Part shown: positions 33,519-46,166 of the stretch, piece after piece
How positions within the stretch are numbered: the first letter of the stretch is position 1
Layout: each line of letters starts with the position of its first letter
Assembly: GCA_036872755.1 (NCBI GenBank)
Contig: JAVHNS010000004.1
Span: 992,001 to 1,056,000 of the forward strand
Source: Orbilia blumenaviensis
Lineage: Eukaryota; Ascomycota; Orbiliomycetes; Orbiliales; Orbiliaceae
DNA length: 64,000 nucleotides
Reading direction: 5' to 3'
Position numbers and translations under genes: made by a program
Notes under the pieces: generated by a model
The model's input: only the letters and a program-made list of their open reading frames with translations
Databases searched by the model: none
Told to the model about the DNA's origin: nothing

Positions 33519-35454
33519 CTTTTATATATCTTATTTTATATTATATATATATATTGAAGATTGGGTTTAGGTAAATGGCGGATGTGAAGGGTGAGATCCG
33601 TGGAGAGCCAGTATTTCAACAAACTAGGGGGGAATGGGGAGAGTTATATATCATTTCCTATCCGTGCCATGTGCGCGGTACAGTAGTATGGTACCTAGGA
33701 TAAGGAAGGCATGCTACTCGACCTGCTCAATGCAGCAGCTACCCAGCTCTATGATATGCGCGAAGGAGCATCCATGATAAGAATACCGGGTAGCAAATCG
33801 ATAAACCCAAACCCGAATGAGAATTGACAAGGGGGGGTAACGCCTGCCCGAACGGATAATGGAAGAGCCACTCGATCGGATCAGCGGTATCGTGCGACAA
33901 GCGCCGAGTTTGATTCGCTGTTTGTGGAATCTCTTTTAACGTTTTTTTTTTTTTCTTATTTTGTTTTAAACTTCTATTAGTTTTGTTTGTATGACGCGAC
34001 GATAACATGGTATGATAGATGCAATGCAAGGTTTGTGTATGTGTACATGTGTGTTTATGCGGTGTGGAGACAAAAACCCGGGATCTGGCGATGTTTGAAT
34101 CGGGAAGGCGGTGACATTGCAGATGTGAGACATATTATGCCAGGGCCATCTTTTTTAACTTTTCCTTCTTCTTCTTCTCTGTTAGAAAAAAACTTGGCTT
34201 TTTGGCTTGTCGTCCGGACCGGGTTTGCTCGTGAGCGTGTATACATGGCTGCGCCGTAGATCCGTCATAGTCTATGGAGGTTTGTCCCAACAGACAAACC
34301 CCAGCCTCGTAAAATGGTAGACGCAAGCAATTGATTGCAGCATTCCAATGGAATCACTCTCAATCGATATATTTTCGCTTTGTATCAACTATTTATGGCA
34401 TCCGAAAAGTACCCAATTTGATTTCGACACGGTACAGTACAACACTGTGGAAAGGTGATAGGTGATAGCCTAGTCGGTCCCACCCGACAGATTATAATGT
34501 AACACTCGAATCAGGGCGCCAAACACCACCACGTTCCCATATACCACACCATCAAAGATGTACGCGTATATAATATATGCATACCCGGTAAAAACACCCA
34601 GAACCAACCATCCAACCATCCAGAGGGCTGGATATGGGGATCATGTCAACTAGGTTCGGACGTGAGTAAGTAAGTAAGTGATTTGGAAGTGTTGCCTGCC
34701 TGCCTAATTCTAAGCTCAGTTATGGGGTAACAGGTACCTACGCACGTTGTGCCCGGATCAGGCAGCTGTCCGTTAGCTCTGAAGGAAGGAACGAAGGAAG
34801 GAAGGAAGGGCCATGTGCGCCCGACAATTGGCGGGTAGCTAAGCTGTTCCCCCCTTGTCAATATGCTGGATTCCAATGGGTTAAAAGGGTTAAATTCAAA
34901 CGATCGATAGCGACCGGTCAAGGCCGAGGGTCAAATACTAACATAATTATTAATTAATATAAGAGGGGAGTCCGAGCTTCAGATAACAAGCTTTGGGGCT
35001 GAGAGTGAATGACGGCGGGTGGCTGAGTGGCTGGGTCTGCAAGCCAAGTCGGGTATTATCCTCTGCTTCTATGACCTCTCAGATAACACTCAATACCTGA
35101 TTACCTCTTCAACTGGAGCTACACTACAGCTAAAGCAGAAGGGATTTAACTAGTATCAGCTTGCTTGCAATTGGGGATAGAGAACAGTCTATTCGTCAGA
35201 ATTTAATGCCCCTTCCTCCTCCCAATTGGTGGGAATCGACCATCGGCTCCGACAGCAACACACACACAAAAACAGAACATCGGAACAGGGGGCAGCTTCC
35301 CCCCGCCGAAGCCACTTGCCGACAACCTTCTCTCTCTCCATCCCATCTCGATATAGATAGCTTCACCGGAATTAAATCCAACCATGCTGGACTTACAAAT
35401 CCATTCGTACCTCTTCCGACCTCGCAGTCTTAGTAATAATAATAATAATAATAC
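33519..35454. other. intergenic region with microsatellites
   Basis: About 1.9 kb with no gene seen. It holds a GGAA-type run near 34785-34808, a GTAA run near 34665-34677 and a TAA run at 35431-35451 just before the next start. The part after about 35000 is the probable promoter of the FAH-family gene. Confidence 0.5.
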
Positions 35455-36669
35455 ATGTTTCGACATCCATTGAGATCTCTCCTCTCCCGTCCTGTCCTCT
35501 TCACACACACACGCACCCCACCACCATCCCTACTACCCCTCTCTGTACCCAGGCCAGCTATCAACTATAACCCCAACTACTACTCCACCCGTAACTATAG
35601 ATACCGGACAATGGCGACGTGGACGAACCTCATCCGCTTCATCGCCGAGGAAGACGGTCAGGAGCACCTCGGAGACGTCGATCGCTCCCAATACCCGGAC
35701 GTCGGCCTCTCGATCCACGATGGCACACCCGTCACCGCCCGTGTCATAAACGGCACTGTATTCGACGGCGTCGTCACTGATAAAGTCCTTACCGTCGCTC
35801 GGGTTCGTATTTTCTTTTTCCCCAATCCCATTTTTCTCATATCGTATACCTTAGTTTTTATATAGTTGGCGATAATTAAGATTGTAATGAATTGTTGATG
35901 ATAATTGGTAATTGGATTAGTTACTGTGCCCGCTGCCCGTCTCTGCCGTCCCCATCATCCGCTGCCTCGGCCTCAACTACCGCGACCACGCCCATGAAGC
36001 CAAAATGCCCATCCCCGACGTCCCCGTCCTCTTCATCAAGCCCCGAACCGCCCTGACCGGCCCACACCCTTCCAAGATCGTAGTCCCAAAAGCAGTCCAA
36101 GACGGCACCAGCGACTACGAAGCCGAACTAACCATCGTGATCTCCAAAACCGGCAAGGACATCCCCGAGGACAAAGCCCTTGAATACGTCCTCGGTTATA
36201 CAGCTGGAAACGATGTGAGCTCGAGAAAATCACAGTTTGAGAATAGCCAGTGGAGTTATAGTAAGGGCTTCGACGGGTCTGCTCCTATCGGGCCTGTTAT
36301 CGTTAGGGAGGGCGTGTTGGATCCGCATAATCTGGGGATTAAGGCGATATATAACGGGCAGACTGTGCAGGATAGTAATACGAAGGAGATGATATTTAGC
36401 GTGCAGCATACTATTTCCTTTTTGTCAAGGGGGACGACGTTGGAGGCAGGGACGGTGATTATGACGGGTACGCCGCCGGGGATTGGGGCTATGAGGGAGC
36501 CGAAGATCGTGCTGGGGGACGGGGACGATATGAAGGTTTGGATTGAAGGGATTGGTGAGTTTACCCTTCTCTCTTTTTTATTCGTTCAATTGGGTGAGTG
36601 AGTGAGTGAGTGAGAAGGCTAACGAAGAGTGTAGGAACGCTGGTGAACAAGGTGCATTATGAGAAATGA
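35455..36669 (+). CDS. fumarylacetoacetate hydrolase family protein, probably mitochondrial
   Basis: Three exons: 35455-35802, 35921-36554 and 36635-36669, giving 338 residues. The FAH-family core (PF01557) is clear: IRCLGLNYRDHAHEA, VLFIKPRTALTGP, the metal-binding region DYEAELTIVI, YTAGNDVSSRKSQ and MTGTPPGIGAM. The family includes acylpyruvases and oxaloacetate decarboxylases (FAHD1) and FAHD2-type enzymes that act on 2-keto acids or C-C bonds with Mg2+ or Mn2+. The first 52 residues are rich in Arg, Ser, Pro and Tyr and poor in acids, like a mitochondrial presequence; a second in-frame ATG at 35611 (context ACAATGG) would give a form without it. The last exon is only 35 nt but completes VNKVHYEK. 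Exact substrate unclear. Confidence 0.88.
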
Positions 36670-36874
36670 TAATAATTGTAAATTCTAGATGGTATCATAG
36701 CGATCGTGGTATCTGGTATCAGAGAAGTATATATATACATGAACGAAAGTGTGTATTGTGACAGGAAATATCACAAAATATAGCTAAATAATGATAAAAA
36801 AAAAATAAACACCGGAAAAAAAAGAGATCTCAAGAGATGAGATATAAGAAGCGAAAGGGAAAAAAGAAGACCGA

Positions 36875-38275
36875 TCACGAAGACGGCCCGACCAAGTGCG
36901 CATGCGTCCTCCTCAACGACCTGTGCCTCGCCATATGTGTCTTCCTCGCACCACCGCTGGGCTTGGGCTCCTCAGCCTGAACCTGCACCTCCTCAACAGC
37001 TGGCATCTTAACAACCTCCTCAACCCCCCTCTTAACCTCCGCCTTAACCTCCACGGTCTCTTCTCTCTTCTCCTTCTTATACCCCCCACAGACATCCCAC
37101 TTCACCGACTCTCCCAAATTCTTCGGAATAACTCCCGCCCTAACCGCATCCCTATACCCCCACCTCCAATCCCCCAACTCGGTCTTCCAATTCCAAAAGA
37201 CCCATCCCAGTCCGCTCCTCTCATACATTTGCTGCTGGGCCACAAACCACTTCCCAAACCACTCCACCGCATCAGCCCCATCAATCTTAAACATCTCACT
37301 CTCCTGCAAGTCATCAGGAACACTAAGACTCCACTCCCCAACCACCAAAGGCTTCTTACACCCCAACTCCGCCGTACAGCTGTACTTCATATAACTCTCC
37401 CTCGTAGGCGTAACAGAAGTATCCCACTTCACATACTTATGATAATCATAACTCATCATCTCCCCTTCCTCCACCACCTCCTTAACAGCCTGATTAGGAT
37501 TCCCAGACCCCCACATCTCATCCATAAACATAACATGCAACCTCCTGGACTTCTTAACCTTCAACTCCCTTTCAACATATCTAATCCTCTTCCACGCCTT
37601 CGGGTAAAACTCGCTTACGAGCGTAGCGGTAACATCCGGATGCCACGCCAAAGGCTCGTTAAGAACTTGTAACATACCAACGGTACCGAATACCTCTGGC
37701 TTACTGTGAATCTTTCTAGTAATCCAACCCAGAAAAGTAACGGCACGGGTGTACTGATAATCTTGATAAAACCCCGGTGTGGGGGCGTACTGTCCCGTAA
37801 ACGCGTTTTTATCAATCTGTGCGCCGGGAGCACCGTGTAAATCAAGGATTACATAAAGTCCCAGATCCTTAGCTGCTTTACAAATCTTTTCAAGGTAAGG
37901 ATACCCCCCCTTTGGGAAATACTCTGAATCACGGTATACCAAATCTTCCAACATCCAGTAACCAACTGGAATTCTAACCGTGTTGATGCCGTATGATACC
38001 ATTTCTTTCAAGTCGGATTCGGTAATCCAGGTTTGCCAGTGGGTTGAGAATGTTTTGTCGGCGGTTGTTTGGCCGAGGGACATGACGCAGTCGAATTCGG
38101 ATTTTTGGTCGCCGCAGGACATCTTTTGCCAGGTTACGTGTTGGAGCCAGGGTTCGATCACGAAGAGGCCGCCGAGGTTGACGCCGCGGATTGTGGAGGC
38201 GTCCTTTTGGGGGAGCCAGGCGGTTGTGAGGGGGAGGAGGGGGAGGAGGGTGGTGAAGAGGGTTTGGAAGCGCAT
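36875..38275 (-). CDS. secreted GH5 exo-beta-1,3-glucanase-like glycosidase
   Basis: Single exon, 466 residues. Residues 1-19 form a signal peptide (LFTTLLPLLPLTTAW). The rest is a GH5 (beta/alpha)8 barrel of the fungal glucan 1,3-beta-glucosidase type: IRGVNLGGLFVIEPWL, NTVRIPVGYWML, VILDLHGAPGAQ, the acid/base Glu207 in LQVLNEP and the nucleophile Glu314 in VVGEWSLS. These enzymes trim beta-1,3-glucan of the fungal wall or of prey and host tissue. The last 60 residues are a Lys/Glu/Val-rich tail ending in a basic stretch (KTHMARHRSLRRTH), beyond the usual catalytic length; no GPI-type hydrophobic end is seen. Tail-to-tail with the FAH gene, about 200 bp apart. GTATATATG about 55 bp upstream of the start could serve as a TATA-like element. 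Confidence 0.93.
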   Translation of the reverse strand: MRFQTLFTTLLPLLPLTTAWLPQKDASTIRGVNLGGLFVIEPWLQHVTWQKMSCGDQKSEFDCVMSLGQTTADKTFSTHWQTWITESDLKEMVSYGINTVRIPVGYWMLEDLVYRDSEYFPKGGYPYLEKICKAAKDLGLYVILDLHGAPGAQIDKNAFTGQYAPTPGFYQDYQYTRAVTFLGWITRKIHSKPEVFGTVGMLQVLNEPLAWHPDVTATLVSEFYPKAWKRIRYVERELKVKKSRRLHVMFMDEMWGSGNPNQAVKEVVEEGEMMSYDYHKYVKWDTSVTPTRESYMKYSCTAELGCKKPLVVGEWSLSVPDDLQESEMFKIDGADAVEWFGKWFVAQQQMYERSGLGWVFWNWKTELGDWRWGYRDAVRAGVIPKNLGESVKWDVCGGYKKEKREETVEVKAEVKRGVEEVVKMPAVEEVQVQAEEPKPSGGARKTHMARHRSLRRTHAHLVGPSS

Positions 38276-41200
38276 TTTTGTTGATTTTCTTTCCTCTCTT
38301 TTTTATGTATGTAGTGAGGTCGGTGGGTGTATATATGAAGCTTCTTGCAAAGAAGACTTAATAGATATTCGGATGTCTGGTCGGTCCGGCCTGAGAGAGG
38401 ATGTTTCGATATCTAATCTGAAACGTTCTTTTTTTTCTTTCTATATATATGTTTCCAAAGGAATGGATAGCTTATTTCAAAATTCTTATAAAAGGTCTTA
38501 AATGGTATCAATCCGATCAAGAAACCCAAAAAAGTTTATAACAAGCTAGCGGTGTGTAATCCTTCTCTCCGAGAAATGGATTTTTATTCTTATAAAAAAA
38601 GGAATGTGAAAAATCTTTCAGTTTTTTTCCCACAGCGAGGCGTAGCCTACACAGGTGTATAAAAAAAAAAGAAGATTTTTTTAAAAAAACTAAAAAAAGG
38701 AAAAAGGGAAGAAGAAGAGAAAAAAGTCGTCCTTACAGTACAAAAACCGAAAAAGGAGAAAGAGATGGAAGGAAGCTTTAGAGGGGGGTGTGCGGATGTC
38801 TTTATACAACATGAAATCCCTATTCGAGGTAGGTATGCAACATCGCCTCCCATTCCTTTCTCACCCTCACCCTTGTAAAAAGTCAGGTACCCGCCCATAG
38901 TCCTCTGTTCCTTGCAAGAACGAAAAGAAAGGAAAGAAAGAGTGTGCAAAAAAAAAAGAGCTATGGCCATGTAGGTGACCGCCCGTTTCGTTTCAGATTT
39001 TTTTTTTTGCTTGCCTTAGGTAGGGTACCTCAAGCTACTTTCTACTTTGGTGGTACCCTTCGCCTCCACCGGTTCCCGAGCTTAGCCTCTCTCCCACCAT
39101 GCCACATTGACGCGGGTAAGCTGCCAAAAGGTACATGTACATGTACATCACTCAATGGCATAGCTACTACTCTTTAATTATGTACTTTAATTTGCCGAAG
39201 TAGCTAATACGAAGTATTCTCCGTATTCCTTACCTTTCAAAGAAATAAAAGCAAAAGCTCACTCACTCAAAATCAGAAGCTCGAAGCAAAAAAGCCAAAC
39301 CAAAGCAAGAAAGCCCCCTTTTGCGTTGTGAAAGGGGGGCGGTAGTGGTGGTGGTGGGCCCGCATTCGTAAAGTCCAGGCTCGATGTTGGTTAGGCTGGG
39401 TACCTATTCAGATGTGGTAGATGTGGTAGATGCTACCTCGTGGAGCTACCGGGTGACTATCAGACGAGCGGGTAGCATATACTTTTTTTTTTTTGTGGTT
39501 ACCCACGTCCGGAATATTATCCTTGCCCATTTTACCGGGGGGGAAGCTACCCTGGTGGGGTTTCCGGCTCCCATTGGGACAGGTGGATGGAATGTGAGAA
39601 ACGTGAATGAATTGGCTTTTTTTTGTTCCTCTCTTTGTTTTTTTTTGTGTTGTCAGTGTGGCATGTGCGAATACCACCACCACCACAGGAAAAAAGCCGC
39701 GCGCTGTGGTCCATGAATGGAATAGTCGTGGCTGGGCAGGGGTAAGAAAAAGAACGGACCTTGTAAAACCTGAAACGATACTATTTCAGTTTGTTCTCAC
39801 GGTGATTGGGTCAGATACTAGTATACATGTGCATACGTATTTTTTCTGCATGTGTTAAGAACTTCTTTCTTTGTACCTCGAACTTTTTTTTGCTGAGATT
39901 GTGCATGTGTGTATGTTATTTTGGGGATGAAAGAACGGGTATACATGCCGTAAACTGAGTAGAATACCCGCTTAGCTGGTTAGGCTATCTGCCGGGAACC
40001 GGCTTAGGATGGGGGGGCGCCTGCGGGGGGGAAATGGCGGTACATCGGGTACATGTGCATACATTATGATGTACATCAGATCGATATCTAGCAGTTTTAA
40101 AATGCGGGATATACTTCTCGATACCCTCCTCACTATTTTTTTTAAAAAAAGCATGGCAATGAGATTCGATTCGAGGGCTAGAATATCGCCAGATATCCCA
40201 TGCCTCAGATAAATGAAATACTTGATGAGTTGGTAGTCCTGTTTCTCGAATGGGAGCCGCGAATAAGGTTAAAGTACCGAACAAGCCGAAAAGTCTTGGC
40301 GATCAGCGATATCGAAGCTATTGGTCTGGAGAGCTTCCAGATGTTCTGTTGGGAGATTTGGACGGAGTGTGAGAACTTTATTTCAACCCCCTTCCTTCTC
40401 TCCTTAGTAATTTGCCATCGAAGGGTATATATCACGGCGTTTGCACGACGGAGATAATAAAGAACATGAAGATCTCATTTTTTTACTTTCAACAAATCAG
40501 CTGACTGTACGTGCTCCTCAGGTTGAGGTTCTGCGGAAGAACCTCTCAGTCCCTTACGCCATGGCCACGGCCACGGTCGTACTTAATTAATTAATCAATG
40601 TTAATATCCGGCCAGGAACCATTCGCAAACATCCACGTTCCCATCCCTTCCCATCCCTTCCCTTGTCCCTCCACCGTCCCCCCCTTGTCATGTGCAAAAC
40701 ATAAGCGTGATATCTCGTGTATGTACCACGAAGTACAAAGTATCCCAAAGTATATATACCTACTTTACCTGTCTCAATTGACCTTTTTTTTTACCGTCAG
40801 CCAACGGACGTCTTGGGGATACGTATACCCTTTTCTTTCAGTATAGCTACCTTTTGTAGGGGGAAAAAAGGGGGGGCTTAGCTAACGTCTCAGGTATAGA
40901 GCTAGACGGAGGTAGGTTTTTTTGCTGACGTGCAGATACGGTGGTGGTAATTATGTATGTATGTATGTACCCTTGGCTGCTTATGATAAGCCATTAGCTT
41001 AGCTTTTAGTATACTTAAGTAGCTTCTTGAGTACGTACTTGAGTAATTTCGGGGGTTTTGTAATTGATCTGTGCTTTCGTGGCGAGATAGCTAGTAGGAT
41101 TGTATTAGGGGACTGGCAAATGGTGGGTGGACATGTCAGTTGATTTTTTTTTTTTTTTTTTTTTTTGGGGGGGAAGGAAGGGCCGGCCCATGATCCGTGA

Positions 41201-42217
41201 GAGTTTGGGGGTGTTGGTTTGTTGTATACATTATCGATAGCTGGCGGCATTGACGTTACATTGTGGTGGTGAACGTTGGTGTTGGCCATGTTGGTTCTAG
41301 CCACGACAGCCACGACAGCCACGATAGCCACGATAGCCACAGCTGCCATGATGGCTACTGCGGCGCCACAACCTACAACGTCGGGCGTTGTATTTTGGAG
41401 CTGTGGCTAGGTGGTGCACCTAGTTTATAAAGCAGATGAGCGAAGACGGAAGGAAGAGAAAAAATCAAAAGACACTGTCTATCGATTCTAAGTATATAAC
41501 GGAGGTAGTCAGGCGATCCTGTCTATAAGCCTTAGCACATGTTGGCTATATAGTATCGATCGAAGCTGGGTCTCAAACAGGCGTCGATATGATGATGTAT
41601 ACTGCAGGGGATCCCGACCTAATGGCGACGTTGATATATGCCTCTTTGAAAGTGTATGCATTGGGAAAACTAAATCACGTAATATACCTAAGGAGACGAT
41701 ATTGCTGATTCATTAATACGACTGAAAAAACGATAATACATGTGCGTAAGGGCAAGCGGGAATGGTGTTTGCATATACAGTCTTCGCTTAACGGGCAACT
41801 CCGAGGGAATACTATGCTGGAAATCTGTGGTTGGAAGTGCCAATAGTGTTTGCAACCGCTACCCTGTCACATCTTCTTACAGCTATATGTAGAGTGAAGA
41901 GTTTTCGGCTGGGCCGCATATTTAGCGGAATCCGGCTGGTAATAAAGTCCAGTTTCATGAGCAAAACACGTTCAAACATGTATTGTGTAGCCGGGATTGT
42001 CTAACGAGTGCACACGCACACACCGCCCCTCGATTTGAGGAGAAAATATAGGATCGAAATCTTGTTGGAGAGATGCTAGCGGAATTTTTAAAGCTTTGAT
42101 AATGAACGAGTTAGCAATCCCCTCACAAAAAGATTGGACGCGTACGGTTTTTTTTTGTCTGTTATAAGGGTATATTAGGGTGCATACCATCTGCAGATAT
42201 ATGTTCAAATTATGGGG
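38276..42217. other. 3.9-kb gene-poor region with homopolymer tracts
   Basis: No gene recognised. It contains long T or A runs (for example about 24 T near 41143-41166), purine-rich stretches near 38650-38760 and a 9-bp tandem repeat at 41301. The first 150 bases are the probable promoter of the glucanase. Open frames up to 116 codons are low in complexity and lack family signatures. Confidence 0.5.
41301..41340. repeat. 9-bp tandem repeat
   Basis: Four copies of CCACGACAG / CCACGATAG head to tail, two of each version, then a partial fifth copy. Confidence 0.85.
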
Positions 42218-45200
42218 CTAGCTAGCTAATTGAAGTAACCAAACAACGGCGAAGGGCTGTCGACTATATCGAAAGTCAAGTTGTTGAAGGGGCATCACAC
42301 ACACGGTAATGTCCTTATCAAAGAAACCTTGCCATATGATCATTTGAACGTTATTGTATCTCGCTTCTGACCTTTGCTCATGATCTCCGTGCCATAACTC
42401 CAAGCGCAGATGATTTCGTAGATCATAACTCGGGGGGTCCGACCATGCAAGCGTAACCCTGATAGTATCGCACGGATGCTCAATTGGTATTTCAAATGAA
42501 TAAATCTTTTGAGAAAGGCTGACCATCCCCTGTTCGAAGCCGGCTCCCCATCTGCGACGCGCCATATACATTGATCTTCGGAGGTTTATCTGACCGTATC
42601 CTGAGCCGCCATCGGGAATGCGTGAGGATATAATCTCCGTCCCGTTGATAAGAAGTGCTTTGGTTAATGCCGCTGTTGGTCGATATCCCATGCCAATGGT
42701 AGCTTGAATAAGTACGGCAGCGCAACCGGCTACAAATGGCGTGGCCATACTTGTGCCATCTAGATAGCACCAGTCTTCGCCGTAATCAGGCGCGTTTTGA
42801 GACAGGTCGCAGTCAGATGACCTCGCCGAAAGAATTCCCGTGCCAGGCGCAATGACGTCAAGTTTTTGCCGTCTATAGCCCTGGTCATTTGGTAGAAGAC
42901 CATAAATGTCGCCGCTGCTGTATTCGGCAGTGTCCCGTACCCCCCCTCTGTATTCGCTCGCACCAATAGTGATACAATTCTTAGCGATAGCCTCTATCAT
43001 AACCTGTTCTTCACCACTGTTACCAGCAGCCCAGCATATCACCATATCTTGATGATAGTAAACAAATTGGTCGATATCCCTTGCACGACCGGTATAATAA
43101 ACTCCTGTTGCAGGAAACCTAAGGTCACTACCCCAAGAATTTGAGTGCACCCTCGCATTATCATAGGTATATGGAGGCTTGAAGAGCTGGGTGGCGATTC
43201 CAAGAGGGATACTCTCTAAATTTAACTTTTGCATGACCAATGTTGCTTCAGGGGCGGTGCCCCTAACACGAATACCATTTCTCGCGTAGGCATCTCCAAG
43301 AGCTGAACCGCAGACGTGAGTCCCATGACCATCTGAATCTCCGGGCCCCATAGGGCCTAACGGTTCGTCTATTCCTCGTATGCGATTTTGGAATGCTGGA
43401 TGGTAATGATCTACTCCAGTGTCGGCGATAGCGATCACCTGCCCTTGTCCCTGAAAATCATACAAAAAGGGTCCCGGACCAACTCCTGGTTGAGTATCAA
43501 TCCCTATTGCCACGCGAGATCTGTCATTGTAGAACTTTATTTTGCCTACCTCTTCAATAAAGCGCACCTCATCAATTTCTGCTATCATGTCTAAATGTTG
43601 ACTTTCAATCCTGAGTCGGGCTTTTTCTTCTATAACTTCAATTTTTCTTAAAGTCGCGGTCTCTGAAACAACTTCGACCTCTGAGCTAGCTTCAGTCTCT
43701 TCTTTAAGATTGATTCTCCGTAAGCCCGGACTCTGGACTATACCTTTTAGATCAAGGCCCAGCTCTTTGATACCGACCAGTTCCCGTAGACCTTTTTCTG
43801 CCGCGTCATCATGAAAGTTGACACAGACGTCTACAATACAACCAGGTATTCCCTTGGCTTTTTTCAGGCCTGGTGTTATCTTGAAGTCCTGACGGTAGAT
43901 ATCAACGTAGACAATTGGGTATATTCGGCGTATCGGACTGAGATCTTTCTTCCGATTTGTTTCGGTGCTTTGATAAAGACACAAATATGTGCATTCGGAG
44001 ACGTAGTGCTGAATCTCGACATTGTTGGTAGTCAATATTTCTATATTTGATGGACTGAGACGCATTTGACTCTGGATTAGAATGTAATTTGTTTCGGAGG
44101 CATCCAGTTTCGGCCTAGTCTCCTCGTTTAGAGCATTTCCGTTGATAATAATCGGAAACATTGGTTTGGGCAGCTGTAACACAGTGCTTGTTAGATAACG
44201 TCAGATATCAATATATGCTCCTGACATAAGAGCCGATGGCACTATGTTTACCTCTTTCAACTCCTTCTTCTTCTGAACTAACTTAATTAATAAGTCCCGT
44301 TTCCTATTCTCGTGATCGGGGAAGATATTGTTGTTCTTGATCATTTTTATTACAGTCTCAATCTGACCATTTTCAATTGCTCTGGATAGGGGTGTTCGGT
44401 ATTCTTGATCCTGTACATCAAAATTGGCCTTATACTCCGATAACATTTCTAAAAACTGTGCATGCCCATTTGCCGCCGCTAGGTGCTGTGGTGTCTGTTT
44501 CATTTTATCTCCCACATCGATTATACTGCCAATAGTGCCTGGGTCTTGTTTCAACATTAAAAATAGAACCATACCTACCCCCTCCTCAATATGTCGAGAC
44601 CTATTAGACGAAAAACCGTTAATGGCAGAGACAACTAGGCTCCCTATTGAGGCCTGCTTCGAACCCGAACTGGCTTCCGTCTTCAAGAGATCTCCGATTT
44701 GCTTGTCGAAAGTACCATCATATGGTTTATTCTTTACATAGTACACTCCCAAATATATACTCTCGTATATACTCGCAATATTTTCGTCGCTCATCGAAGA
44801 AATATCTGAATACTAAAAACCCCTGTCAGCTTTGGATCTCGAATGTGTCAGGGCATTAGAAAACCAGAATACACCTACAAACCGGCGTAATAGGCCCTCT
44901 ACCGTCTCTTGGTACCCATCCCAACGATACTCGGGAAAACGCCCCCTAATTCTGCCTGTCAAGTTCAACGCTATTTTTCGACCTTGAGTCTCTAATATAT
45001 AATTTGGTATTTCCCCCTGCTCTTCTTCCTTTGGCTCCTCTCCTCTCTGCTCTTCTTCTTTAATTTCGTATTGCTGTTCCTCGTATTCCTGTTCCTCGTA
45101 TTCCTGTTCTTTGTATTGTTGTTCTTTGTATTGTCGCTCTTCGTCTTTCCTGCTTACTACTTCCCACTTCGTTTGCGATCTCCATAACCCCGCCCGTCCT

Positions 45201-45883
45201 CCGTACAATGAGTATAAATCATTATCTCTGCGATTTGCCCTTTCCAAATAGCTACTCACTGCTTCATTCAACTCTAAGTCTATTAGCTCCCGACCAATCT
45301 CTGAGCACCCTATTTGAGCTGCTAGGTGTAGGGGTAGACGCCCGTCATCCCTTTTGTCTTTCTTAGCTAGTTCAAGTAGAATATTCACAGTGTCCCAATG
45401 GTTTTTCTCCATCGCTATTTGTAGAGGTGTCTGTCCATGGAAATCATTCATTGAAGCTATATCCTGAACCTCGGACTTCATAGCTTTTATAAACGTTGAC
45501 TGTCCATGTGCCGCGGCTATATGTAATGGCGTCCGTCCGTGGTTGTCTTTGGCCTCAATATTTGCCCCGTGTTTGATGAGGTTTTCTCTAATGTCAGAGT
45601 TTCCATTTGCTGCCGCCAGATGTAGTGGTGTCTGTCCGTTATTATCTTTGGCAAGAATATCAATTTCCAACTCGGACAACATCTTTACTATCTCGACTCG
45701 CTGCTCTTTCACCGCTAAATGCATTGGCCGCTGTCCATGATCATCTTTCATACGTATATCTGCGTTTAACATGATGAGAGTGCGCACAGCATCGATATGC
45801 CCGTTCTTTACCGCCAAATGCAGCGGGGTTTGCCCTTCATGATTCTGTGCGTTGATGGCAGCCTTGTTCGTAAGCCGAGACAT
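42218..45883 (-). CDS. ankyrin-repeat protein fused to a subtilisin-like (S8) peptidase
   Basis: Three exons: 45883-44879, 44812-44252 and 44173-42218, giving 1173 residues. Residues 1-215 hold about six ankyrin repeats (GQTPLHLAVKNGHIDAVRTL, GRTPLHIAAAHGQ and others), followed by a Glu/Gln/Tyr-rich repeat (QYKEQ, EYEEQ), a helical region, and further ankyrin-like repeats near 430-490 (QTPQHLAAANGHAQFLEML). A complete S8 domain follows: Asp773 in IADTGVDHYHP, His805 in DGHGTHVCG, oxyanion Asn907 in AAGNSG and Ser997 in LDGTSMATPF. A beta-rich C-terminal part (VTLAWSDPP) follows. There is no signal peptide, so the protease is probably cytosolic, unlike secreted subtilisins. S8 domains are known among effector domains of fungal NLR-like proteins; no NACHT is seen here. 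Introns of 66 and 78 bp keep phase. Head-to-head with the ankyrin gene at 46167. Confidence 0.88.
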
Positions 45884-46166
45884 GATGGGTTCGCAAGGCG
45901 CCCTAGCCAGGTACTCAAATAGCTATCAGGACTTTGTTTAATAAAAAATATGAGTATTTAAAACCAAACGATTTGTAGATCAAGATGAAGAAAAATTTCA
46001 AACCATTGCTAATCCGACGAGGTTGGATCTTGGAGTCAATAAATAAACCTCTTTCCGGGAACAGATTGATTTGTAATCAAAGGGAATCCGAACCCTACAG
46101 ATGCGCTATCAGCGCCGTGCCTAAAAGCGGGGTAAGTCAGAAAAGTGGGGTAATTTAAAGGCGTGC
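45884..46166. promoter_or_regulatory. shared divergent promoter of the ankyrin gene pair
   Basis: The 283-bp spacer (400 bp if the second gene starts at 46284) separates divergent start codons. It holds a direct repeat: AAAAGCGGGGTAA around 46123-46135 and AAAAGTGGGGTAA at 46141-46153. Both cores fit the CreA/Mig1-type consensus SYGGRG and resemble the GCGGGGTA/TAACCCCGC motifs in the other divergent promoter (18823-19263). Confidence 0.5.

Noticed and set aside
46082..46120. Reverse-strand GGGTTCGGATTCCC, like a tRNA T arm
   Set aside because: The rest of the cloverleaf could not be built; it lies in a promoter region.
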